Shown: one piece after another, positions 45,091 to 52,569 of the stretch
Numbering within the stretch: the first letter of the stretch is position 1
How the letters are laid out: the number at the start of each line of letters is the position of its first letter
Assembly (NCBI GenBank): GCA_024231975.1
Contig: JAAEQB010000111.1
Location: forward strand, 1-64,000
DNA from: Allobosea sp.
GTDB lineage: Bacteria > Pseudomonadota > Alphaproteobacteria > Rhizobiales > Beijerinckiaceae
Length of the DNA: 64,000 nt
Reading direction: 5' to 3'
The notes under the pieces: model-generated
Told to the model about the DNA's origin: nothing
The model's database searches: none
The model's input: only the letters and a program-made list of their open reading frames with translations
Made by a program: the position numbers and the translations under genes

Positions 45091-46719
45091 ATGAGCGTCG
45101 CGATCGACGGGACGACACTGACCGCGGAGCAGGTGGTGCGCGTCGCGCGTGCCGACGGCGAGGCCGGCTTCGCCGCCGCGACGCTCGCGCCGGAGGCGCG
45201 CGAGCGCATCACCGAGGCGCGCGACTATATCGACACGAACTTCATGAGCGACGACGCGCCGTTCATGTATTCGTTCAACACCGGCGTCGGTCTGTTCAAG
45301 GACCAGCGCGTGCTGATGTCCGAGATGACGGACTATCAGCGCAACACCGTCTACGCCCATGCGACCGGCATCGGCGAGCCGCTGTCCGAGGATGCGACGC
45401 GCGCCACCATGCTGCTGCGCGCCAACGCCTTCGCCTCGAACTATTCCGGGCCGCGCGTCGAAGTGGTCGAGCGCCTGCTCGAATGCCTCAATGCCGGCCT
45501 GCACCCGGTGATCCCGTCCAAGGGCTCGGTCGGCGCCTCCGGCGACCTGGCGCCGCTCGCCCATATGTCGGGTGCGATCTGCGGCTTCCCGGAAGCGGAG
45601 ATGATCTACAAGGGCGTGCGCATGCCGGCACGCGAGGCGCTGCAGCGTGCCGGGCTCTCCACCGAGTTCCCGCTCGCGGCCAAGGACGCCTCGGCGCTGA
45701 TCAACGGCTCCACCGTATCGCTCGCCGTCGGCGTGCTGGCGATGGAGGATGCCCGCCGGCTGCTGAAGCATGCCGACATCGCCCTCGCGCTGACGCTGGA
45801 ATGCATCCGCGGCGAGCTCGCCGCCTTCGACCCGCGCGTCCACAAGGCGCGCCCGCATCCCGGCCAGGCGGCGACGGCGCGCAACATCCTGCGCATCGCC
45901 GGCGACTCGAAGCGCTGCGGCGAGGCGGCCAGGCAGCTCGTCTTCCCGGACGAGGCGCGCACGCCCGGCAGCAAGGCGCCGCCGCGCGTGCAGGACGTCT
46001 ATTCGATCCGCTGCGGCCCGCAGGTCCATGGGCCGGTGCGCGAGGCGATGGAGTTCATCGCCCGGGTGATGACCACCGAGATCAACTCGGCCACCGACAA
46101 CCCGCTGATCTGCAAGGACGGCGACGGCTATGTCTGCATCTCGGCCGGCCATTTCCACGGCGCCTATGTCGCGCAGGCCATGGACCTGCTCGCCATCGCC
46201 GCCACCGATCTCGGCTCGATCTCCGAGCGTCGCCTGGCGCGCCTGATCGACCCGACCATGAGCTATGGGCTGCCGCGCAACCTGCTCGCCGGCAAGCGCG
46301 GCCTCAACACCGGCTTCGCCACCGTTCAGTGCTCGATGTCGGCGCTGGTGATGGAGAACCGGCACCTCTCGACGCCCGGCTCGGTCGACTCGATCCCCGG
46401 CAAGTCGAATGCCGAGGACCATGTCTCGAACTCGACCTGGTGCGCGCGCAAGGCCCGCACCGTGGTCGAGAATGTCGAGCAGATCCTCGCCTGCGAGATC
46501 CTGATGGCCTGCCAGGCGCTCAGCCTCGTCGACGATCTCGCCAGGGACTACCCGATCGCCAAGGGCAGCCGCGCCGCGCTCGACGCCGTGCGCGCGGTCA
46601 TTCCGCCCGCGCTCCAGGGCGACCGCTGGTACGCCACGGAGATCAACCAGGCGCTGGCGCTGTTGCGCTCCGGCTCGATCGTCGAGGCGGTCGAGAGCGC
46701 CGTCGGCCCGCTGGAGTAA
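45091..46719 (+). CDS. Aromatic amino-acid/histidine ammonia-lyase family protein, substrate unknown
   Basis: A 542-residue MIO-type lyase. The Ala149-Ser150-Gly151 triad in VGASGDLAPLAHM forms the electrophilic prosthetic group. Tyr60 (MYSFNTGVG) matches the catalytic Tyr of the N-terminal loop. The substrate-selecting loop reads YAHATGIGE with Ala-His where histidine lyases have Ser-His. Near residue 450 SNAEDHVSNS replaces the usual QEDHVSMG. No other hut gene is present, so ordinary histidine use is unlikely. It is the last gene after allC, behind an AGGAG site, and probably releases ammonia from an unusual amino acid. Confidence 0.85.
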   Translation: MSVAIDGTTLTAEQVVRVARADGEAGFAAATLAPEARERITEARDYIDTNFMSDDAPFMYSFNTGVGLFKDQRVLMSEMTDYQRNTVYAHATGIGEPLSEDATRATMLLRANAFASNYSGPRVEVVERLLECLNAGLHPVIPSKGSVGASGDLAPLAHMSGAICGFPEAEMIYKGVRMPAREALQRAGLSTEFPLAAKDASALINGSTVSLAVGVLAMEDARRLLKHADIALALTLECIRGELAAFDPRVHKARPHPGQAATARNILRIAGDSKRCGEAARQLVFPDEARTPGSKAPPRVQDVYSIRCGPQVHGPVREAMEFIARVMTTEINSATDNPLICKDGDGYVCISAGHFHGAYVAQAMDLLAIAATDLGSISERRLARLIDPTMSYGLPRNLLAGKRGLNTGFATVQCSMSALVMENRHLSTPGSVDSIPGKSNAEDHVSNSTWCARKARTVVENVEQILACEILMACQALSLVDDLARDYPIAKGSRAALDAVRAVIPPALQGDRWYATEINQALALLRSGSIVEAVESAVGPLE

Positions 46720-46728
46720 GGCTCGGAC

Positions 46729-46750
46729 GCGCCCGGCTCCGGCCGGGCGC
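46729..46750. terminator. Hairpin between convergent lyase and rpiR genes
   Basis: GCGCCCGGC / GCCGGGCGC with loop TCCG, 9 bp past the lyase stop. There is no T-tract. Confidence 0.55.
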
Positions 46751-46767
46751 AATCGCGGCGGGAGCCG

Positions 46768-47625
46768 TCACATTTCCTGAAGGGAGTCGTGGAGCGCCTC
46801 GATCGTCGACAGGCGCCGGCGCCGGCTTGCGCCGGCGAGGTCCAGCACCCTTGTCGCCAGGAGATGGGTCAGCACCATCACGGCCGCATGGTTGTAGAGC
46901 GGGCCGGAAGCGGCGGTCTGGCAGCGGAAATGCCAGGTGACCGGCTGGGCCTTGCGGCTGTCGTCGTCGGTGATCAGCAGGATCTTGGCCGAGGTCTTCG
47001 AGATCTGCTCGACGATGCGCGGGAAGGTTCGGATCTGCCGGCGAAGGCCGAAGATGATGACGCAGTCATCCTTGCGGATGCTGGCGACATGCTCGGCCAG
47101 GGTCTGGCCGGACTGGGGGATGTACGACGAGCTCTCCAGGATCTGCAGCGTTTGCCAATGCAGATAGGTGGCGAAGGACTGGCTGGTCCGGAACCCCATG
47201 ATCCAGACCCGGTGCGCTGACAGCATCGCCTGGGCGACCGCATCGATTTCCGGAAGCGAGATCGTCTCGAAGGAGCGGTCGATATTGGCGTGTGCCTGGT
47301 GCAGATGCGCCTGCAGGATCTGGTCGGGCTCGTCGACCGGCGACACCACCCGAAACAGCGCCGCGCCCGACCTCTGCTCTGAGCGGACATGGCGGCGCGC
47401 CTCGTCATAGTTCGTGTATCCGAGCCGCTGGACGAAGCGCGACACGGTGGCGTTCGAGACGTTCGCGAGCCGCGCCAGCTCGGAGGCGGTGTAGCTCGCC
47501 AGTTCCCCCGGAAAGCTCAGTACGAAATTGGCCAGCCGACGCTCGGTCGGGTGCATCTGGTGCAACTCGCGGCGAATGCGCTGGAGGAAGGATTTGTCTT
47601 CGGCAGGCTTCACGTCTCGCCTCAT
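46768..47625 (-). CDS. MurR/RpiR-family regulator
   Basis: A 285-residue regulator with an N-terminal RpiR HTH (LANFVLSFPGELASYTASEL, ARLANVSNATVSRFVQRLGY) and a C-terminal SIS domain (about residues 125-260, VWIMGFRTSQSFATYLHWQT). SIS domains usually bind phosphosugars, though many RpiR proteins in catabolic clusters sense other ligands. It diverges from MFS2. Three GAAA/TTTC inverted repeats lie in the shared 356-bp gap, one across its own start codon, so autoregulation is likely. Confidence 0.92.
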   Translation of the reverse strand: MRRDVKPAEDKSFLQRIRRELHQMHPTERRLANFVLSFPGELASYTASELARLANVSNATVSRFVQRLGYTNYDEARRHVRSEQRSGAALFRVVSPVDEPDQILQAHLHQAHANIDRSFETISLPEIDAVAQAMLSAHRVWIMGFRTSQSFATYLHWQTLQILESSSYIPQSGQTLAEHVASIRKDDCVIIFGLRRQIRTFPRIVEQISKTSAKILLITDDDSRKAQPVTWHFRCQTAASGPLYNHAAVMVLTHLLATRVLDLAGASRRRRLSTIEALHDSLQEM

Positions 47626-47818
47626 GAAAGACGATTTTCACAGAAACTCGATTCGTCCTCTCATTTACGAAATCTCTCATTTTCGACGCAGTTGCAACCG
47701 TTGGTATTGGTTCTTTCCGCCAGAAAGTGAGATTTTCTGCGCAATTGGGCGTTCAGGTGAAGTGCCTTGTGGTTGAAAGAAATTTTTGTAGACGAGTTAT
47801 ATGAAAAGTGTTTTTCAT
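47624..47818. promoter_or_regulatory. Divergent rpiR/MFS2 control region with three GAAA/TTTC palindromes
   Basis: The sites are ATGAAA-GACGA-TTTTCA (47624-47640), CAGAAA-GTGAGAT-TTTCTG (47721-47739) and ATGAAAA-GTGT-TTTTCAT (47801-47818). All share GAAA/TTTC arms like known RpiR operators. The 356-bp gap 47626-47981 holds these sites and AT-rich promoter sequence; I see no gene in it. Confidence 0.65.
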
Positions 47819-47981
47819 AGCGCGTCGCAAGCAAAGGTGCGGCCGCGTCGAGAACGATAAGACGAAACGCCGCCGTTTCAGTGGCGGCACGACGTGGGGA
47901 GCTGCACCGGAGCCGATCTCGGGCCTTGCAGGCCAGTCTTGGCGATGGTCCTGCAAGGCACATCGCTATGGGAGGATAGCA

Positions 47982-49346
47982 GTGAGCACACCATTTTCGA
48001 CGGCATCGACGATGTCGACCGCGGACGAGCGAACGGAGACCTTCCGGAAGATCCTGTTCCGCATCCTGCCGTTCGCCACCATCGTCTACATTCTGGCCTG
48101 GATCGACCGCGTCAACGTCGGTTTCGCCAAGCTCACCATGCTGAACGATCTCGGCTGGAGCGAGGCTGTCTACGGCGCCGGTGCCGGCATCTTCTTCCTG
48201 GGCTATTTCCTGTTCGAAGTCCCCAGCAACCTCGTCCTCGAAAGGATCGGCGCTCCCAAGACGATCATGCGGATCGCGGTGGGGTGGGGCGTCGCCTCCG
48301 TTCTCATGGCCTTCTGCACCGAGCCCTGGCACTTCTATGTGCTGCGCTTCTTCCAGGGCGCCTTCGAAGCCGGGCTTCATCCCGGGCTCATCCTCTATCT
48401 GACCTATTGGCTGCCGGCGGCCCGGCGTACCCGGGCGATCGCGATCATCATGTCCGCTTCTCCCATCGCCCTGTTGGTCGGCAGCCCCCTGGCAGCCTAC
48501 ATCATGACGGCTACGGGTGGGGTGATGGGGGCCAAGGACTGGCAGTGGCTGTTCATCATCGAGGGCGTCCCCTCGATCATCCTCGGCCTGATGGCGGTCT
48601 ATGTCATGACCGACAAACCGAGCAATGCCGGCTGGCTCAGCGCCAGGGAGAAGGCTCACGTCACCTTCGAGCTGGAGCAGGAGGCCAGGAACAACAGCCA
48701 TAGGGAGCATAACTTCTTCGCGCTGCTGCGCTCCGGCGCGATCTGGATCCTGATCCCGACGCTGTTCTGCATCATCGCCGGAAACGCGACCCTGTTCTTC
48801 TATGGCCCGAGCCTGATCACGGCGGCCGGCTTCACGGACATCAGGGTGGTCGGCTGGATCATGTCGGGCATCTTCCTGTTCGGCTGGCTCGGCATGATGG
48901 TGAACAGCTGGCTGTCGGGACGCCGCCAGGAATCGCGCTGGCATACGGCCTGCGCCGCGACCCTCGGCGCCTCGGGCCTGGTGCTCGCGGCGCTTGCCCA
49001 GGGGGCCGGAAGCCCGATCGGCGTGATCATCGCCCTGGCGCTCTCGGCCGCCGGAACCATGGGCTCGATCCCGGTGTTCTGGAACCTGCCGCCGCGCTTC
49101 ATGTCGGGAACCGCGCTGGCCGCAGGCCTGGCGCTGATCAACTCGATCGCCAACCTCGCCGGCTATTTCGCCCCGCAGCTGCTGGGCGCGATCAAGACGG
49201 CGACGGGCGGCTATTCGACCGGCCTGTACATCATCGCCGGCGTCGAGATGATCGCCGTCGTGCTGATCCTCTTCTGCATCCGCAAGGAATCGGCCTCGGC
49301 CGCCGACGCCTTGCCGTCGCAGACCGGGTCGGCCGTGACGCCGTGA
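47982..49346 (+). CDS. MFS transporter, ACS family, MFS2
   Basis: A 454-residue, twelve-helix ACS-family carrier, paralogous to MFS1 (shared LAWIDRVN-GFAKL, SEA-YG-GAGIFF-GYFLFEV and VPSN-LER-GA blocks). GTG 47982 is preferred because GGGAGG lies seven bases before it; ATG 48012 is an alternative. It begins a unit with the DUF6282 and racemase-family genes, under the divergent RpiR regulator. The substrate is probably an organic anion that the two downstream proteins process (inference). Confidence 0.88.
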   Translation: MSTPFSTASTMSTADERTETFRKILFRILPFATIVYILAWIDRVNVGFAKLTMLNDLGWSEAVYGAGAGIFFLGYFLFEVPSNLVLERIGAPKTIMRIAVGWGVASVLMAFCTEPWHFYVLRFFQGAFEAGLHPGLILYLTYWLPAARRTRAIAIIMSASPIALLVGSPLAAYIMTATGGVMGAKDWQWLFIIEGVPSIILGLMAVYVMTDKPSNAGWLSAREKAHVTFELEQEARNNSHREHNFFALLRSGAIWILIPTLFCIIAGNATLFFYGPSLITAAGFTDIRVVGWIMSGIFLFGWLGMMVNSWLSGRRQESRWHTACAATLGASGLVLAALAQGAGSPIGVIIALALSAAGTMGSIPVFWNLPPRFMSGTALAAGLALINSIANLAGYFAPQLLGAIKTATGGYSTGLYIIAGVEMIAVVLILFCIRKESASAADALPSQTGSAVTP

Positions 49347-49395
49347 CACCGGGCGTGATCGCGAAGGCGAGGCATCGCTGAGTGCCGCGCCGAAC

Positions 49396-49429
49396 GGAGC
49401 CGGAAAGCCGATTGCCGCTCTCCGGCTCC
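49396..49429 (+). other. Hairpin between MFS2 and DUF6282 genes
   Basis: GGAGCCGGA (49396-49404) pairs with TCCGGCTCC (49421-49429) over a 16-base loop. It could attenuate or stabilise the message between the transporter and the downstream genes; there is no T-tract. Confidence 0.5.
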
Positions 49430-49465
49430 GCTGCCCGAGCCATCTTTAATCGAGGAGACGAGATC

Positions 49466-50518
49466 TTGAGTTCCGTTCAAATGCCGTCCGGCGGCGAAAC
49501 GCAGAAGCTTCCCGGCGAGACCTATTTCGATCGCTCGATGGATCTGCCGGATGTGCTGATCCGCGGGACCTCCGACATTCACATCCATAGCGGCCCCTGG
49601 CTGAAGTCCTGCCCCGGGCGGCTCGACCCGTTTCAGATCGCCGAGCAGGCCAAGGCGGCCGGCATGAAGGCCCTGATGTTCTATGACCACACCCTCGGCG
49701 TCAGCACCGGCACCGCCGAATTGGTGAGCCGGCAGGTTCCGGGGATCGAGATCTTCGGCGGGATCATCCTCACGTCGAATCTCGGCGGCCTGAATCCGCG
49801 CGCCGTCAAGACTGCTCTCTACTACGGAGCCGGCGCCAAATTCGTGCATTTCGGCGCGCACTGCACCCATTTCATGGCGAGCCATGAGGGCTCGTTCGTC
49901 GACGGCAAGCCGGTCCTGTTCAAGGACCGCTATCCGAAATTCGTCAAGGACGAGCTCTCGCGCGCGGTCCGCATTCCCTTGGACGGCCCGGTTCCCGACG
50001 AGCTGGCGGAAATCCTCCAGCTGATCGCCGATCATCCCCACGTCCACCTGAACACCGGCCATGTCTCGGCCGAGGAAACGATCCGGCTGGTCGACCTCGC
50101 CGTGCAGTTCGGCATCAGGAAGATCGTCGTCGCCCATCCCGCCCGCGTCAGGCTGACGACGGAGCAGCAGAAGCAGCTCGCAGCGAAGGGCGCCTTGCTT
50201 GAGGGCTGCGTCTCCGACTGGATGTTCCATCGCGGGCTGCCGCGGAGCAATTACTATGTCGAGCGCGAATGGCGCGATGAGATCGCCGGCATCGCCAGCT
50301 CGCCGGACGCATTCAGCGGCATCGTGCCCTGGGCGAGGCAGATGCGGGAGATCGGGCTCGAGCATTTCGTCGTCGGTACCGATTACGGCATCCGCTCGGG
50401 GCCGACGCCGGTCGAGGGCATGCGGATCCTGATCTCCTCGCTTCTCGATCTCGAGTTCACCTCGGAAGAAATCCACCGTCTCGTCAAAGGCAATGTCGAG
50501 AAGCTGCTCGACCTCTGA
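49466..50518 (+). CDS. DUF6282-type amidohydrolase-like protein
   Basis: A 350-residue protein that I match to the DUF6282 group, related in look to metal-dependent TIM-barrel hydrolases. SDIHIHSGPW near residue 40 is a D-x-H-x-H metal motif, MFYDHTLGVS and HFGAHCTHF supply further His, HVHLNTGHVSAEE and VVAHPARVRLT follow, and GTDYGIRSGPTPVEG near residue 305 carries the late Asp. TTG 49466 is proposed as start because GAGGAG lies eight bases upstream; ATG 49481 is too far from any ribosome site. Hydrolysis or ring opening of the MFS2 substrate is a plausible role (inference). Confidence 0.7.
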   Translation: MSSVQMPSGGETQKLPGETYFDRSMDLPDVLIRGTSDIHIHSGPWLKSCPGRLDPFQIAEQAKAAGMKALMFYDHTLGVSTGTAELVSRQVPGIEIFGGIILTSNLGGLNPRAVKTALYYGAGAKFVHFGAHCTHFMASHEGSFVDGKPVLFKDRYPKFVKDELSRAVRIPLDGPVPDELAEILQLIADHPHVHLNTGHVSAEETIRLVDLAVQFGIRKIVVAHPARVRLTTEQQKQLAAKGALLEGCVSDWMFHRGLPRSNYYVEREWRDEIAGIASSPDAFSGIVPWARQMREIGLEHFVVGTDYGIRSGPTPVEGMRILISSLLDLEFTSEEIHRLVKGNVEKLLDL

Positions 50519-50616
50519 CGGCATTGCGCCGCGCTGTCTGCGCATCATCCAGGATAGTGGCCGGGCGGTCGCGGCATCGCCGATCGGCCGCCCATGCCGC
50601 GAGCGAGGACCATCCC

Positions 50617-51360
50617 ATGAGGCCGCTTCTACTGATCAACCCGAACACCAACAGCAAGACGACGCAGGAGATGGTCGAGATCGCGCAACGCTCGGCCGGC
50701 CCCGGCCAGCGCGTCGAAGGGGCGACGGCAGCGAGCGGCGCCTCGCTGATCTCGGATAGCGAGAAGCTATCGGCCAGCGCAGCGGAGGTGATCAGCCTGG
50801 CCGGGCAGGCGGATCCCGAGACCTATTCGGGCATCATCATCTCGGCTTTCGGCGACCCCGGGCTCGGGCATCTGCAGAAAAGCCTGTCCATCCCGGTCAC
50901 CGGCATCGCTGAGGCCGGGATCATCGAGGCCGCCCGGGGCAGGCGGCGCTTCTCCATCGTGACCACGACGCCGGATCTGGTCACTGCGATCGGCAAGCTC
51001 GTCGAGAATTATGGCTACACCGATCAGTTCGCCGGCGTCCGGCTGACCAAAGGCGATGTCGACAGCGTCATGAGCCAGCCGGCCCTGCTGGAGGCGAGCC
51101 TTGCGCAGGCATGCCAGGTCGCAGTCCTGGAGGACGCAGCCGAGGCGATCATCATCGGCGGCGGGCCGCTCGCCGTGCACGCCGCCGCGTTGAGATCGCG
51201 CTTCTCCGTGCCGATCATCGAGCCGGTCCCCGCAGCCGTGCGTCTCGCCGTCGAGCGCGCGCGGGCCCTGCCTGTTTCAGGGCATCGCGTCGCCGGCATC
51301 GAGCAGCCGGCCGATCGGAACGCCGTCGTCTCTTTCGCCGGCGGGGCAGGAGCGAGGTGA
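50617..51360 (+). CDS. Asp/Glu/hydantoin racemase superfamily protein lacking both catalytic Cys
   Basis: A 247-residue protein with the family opening LLLINPNTNSKTTQEM, then IIISAFGDPGLGHLQ and AEAIIIGGGPLAVHAAALRS. In active racemases these last two blocks carry the proton-transfer cysteines (ACFGDPG and LGCAG forms); here the positions are Ala77 and Gly182. The only Cys is residue 166, outside both blocks. The fold is likely kept but two-base racemisation with Cys is not. It may be a decarboxylase- or isomerase-like variant or a binding protein. It follows the DUF6282 gene by 98 bp. Confidence 0.8.
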   Translation: MRPLLLINPNTNSKTTQEMVEIAQRSAGPGQRVEGATAASGASLISDSEKLSASAAEVISLAGQADPETYSGIIISAFGDPGLGHLQKSLSIPVTGIAEAGIIEAARGRRRFSIVTTTPDLVTAIGKLVENYGYTDQFAGVRLTKGDVDSVMSQPALLEASLAQACQVAVLEDAAEAIIIGGGPLAVHAAALRSRFSVPIIEPVPAAVRLAVERARALPVSGHRVAGIEQPADRNAVVSFAGGAGAR

Positions 51361-51381
51361 CGTCGAGCCCGGACGTCGTCG

Positions 51382-52437
51382 TCAGGCGTCCAGGCCGGCG
51401 AGCATCCGCGTCAGCGCCGCCGACGACATCGGCTTGGCGAGCGGGAAGGATTGCCCGGCCCAGAGCAGCGTGAAGTCGTCGCGGCCGGCCGCTTCCGCGG
51501 CGCTGCGCAGCGGTCCCAGCGCGGTGCCGGCGGTCGGGAAGGCCGGTGCGAGCTCCGAGATCGGGCCGAGCTCCGCCATGGCGCGGTTGACGATGCCGCG
51601 CGCCGGCCTGCCGGTGAACAGGTTGGTGAGCGCGGTCGGCCGCTCGCTCATGCCGAGCGCCTTGCGGTAGATCGGCGAGATCTTGGCCTCGGGCGTGAAC
51701 AGATAGGCGGTGCCGACCTGGACGGCCGCCGCTCCCAGCGCGAAGGCCGCTTCCACCCCGCGCCGATCGGTGATGCCGCCAGCGGCGATCACTGGGACCG
51801 GGACGGCGTCGACCACCTGTGGCACCAGCGCGAAGGTGCCGACCTGCTCGGAGATCCGGTCGTTCAGGAAGATGCCGCGATGGCCGCCGGCTTCGGCACC
51901 CATGGCGATGACGGCATCGACACCATGCTCGGCCAGCCAGCGCGCCTCAGGCACGGTCGTGGCGGAGGCGATGATCTTGGCGCCGGTGCGCTTGACGCGG
52001 TCGAACAGCTCCGGCGCCGGCAGGCCGAAATGGAAGCTGACGATCTCGGGGCGATACTCCTCGACCACGCCTGCCAGGCCTGCGTCGAAGGGCGTGCGCC
52101 CGCTCGGCGTCTTCGGCATGTCCGGGTCGAGCCCGGCCTCGGCATAGTAGCCATCGAGGCGCTTCAGCCAGGCCGCCTGCCGGGCAGGATCGGCGGCCGG
52201 AGGCGTGTGGCAGAAGAAGTTGACGTTGATCGGCCGGCGTGTGCCGGCCCGCACCGTGTCGAACGCGGCGCGCAGGCCTGCCGCATCGTATTGCGCGCCG
52301 GCCAGTGAGCCCAGGCCACCGGTTTCACTCACGGCGATCACCATCTCGGGCGTGCTCGCAAGGGCCATCGGGCCCTGGATGATCGGCAGTTCGATGCCGA
52401 ACAGATCGAGCAGCTGTGCTTGTGCCGTGCTGGTCAT
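51382..52437 (-). CDS. Nitronate monooxygenase family flavoprotein
   Basis: A 351-residue FMN-binding TIM-barrel enzyme. GIELPIIQGPMALASTPEM at the N-terminus, INVNFFCHTPP, EIVSFHFGLP, AMGAEAGGHRG and VPVIAAGGITDRRGVEAAFA are the family blocks. Such enzymes oxidise alkyl nitronates such as propionate-3-nitronate, and many homologues have unknown substrates. It converges on the racemase-family gene with only 21 bp between stops and is monocistronic. Confidence 0.9.
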   Translation of the reverse strand: MTSTAQAQLLDLFGIELPIIQGPMALASTPEMVIAVSETGGLGSLAGAQYDAAGLRAAFDTVRAGTRRPINVNFFCHTPPAADPARQAAWLKRLDGYYAEAGLDPDMPKTPSGRTPFDAGLAGVVEEYRPEIVSFHFGLPAPELFDRVKRTGAKIIASATTVPEARWLAEHGVDAVIAMGAEAGGHRGIFLNDRISEQVGTFALVPQVVDAVPVPVIAAGGITDRRGVEAAFALGAAAVQVGTAYLFTPEAKISPIYRKALGMSERPTALTNLFTGRPARGIVNRAMAELGPISELAPAFPTAGTALGPLRSAAEAAGRDDFTLLWAGQSFPLAKPMSSAALTRMLAGLDA

Positions 52438-52569
52438 GGTCGTTCCTTGCGCGAGGCGGGCCGGTCGGCGCTAGAGTCCGGTTTGGCTCGCCGATTGCAA
52501 GGTGAAGCTCAGCGCATCCAGAGTGCAGGATTGGCCTGCCGCGGTCCCGGGCAGCGCCGCGGCCGCGGA

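Noticed and set aside
45091..46719. Calling the lyase hutH
   Set aside because: There is no urocanase or other hut gene in the window, and active-site segments deviate from typical HutH.
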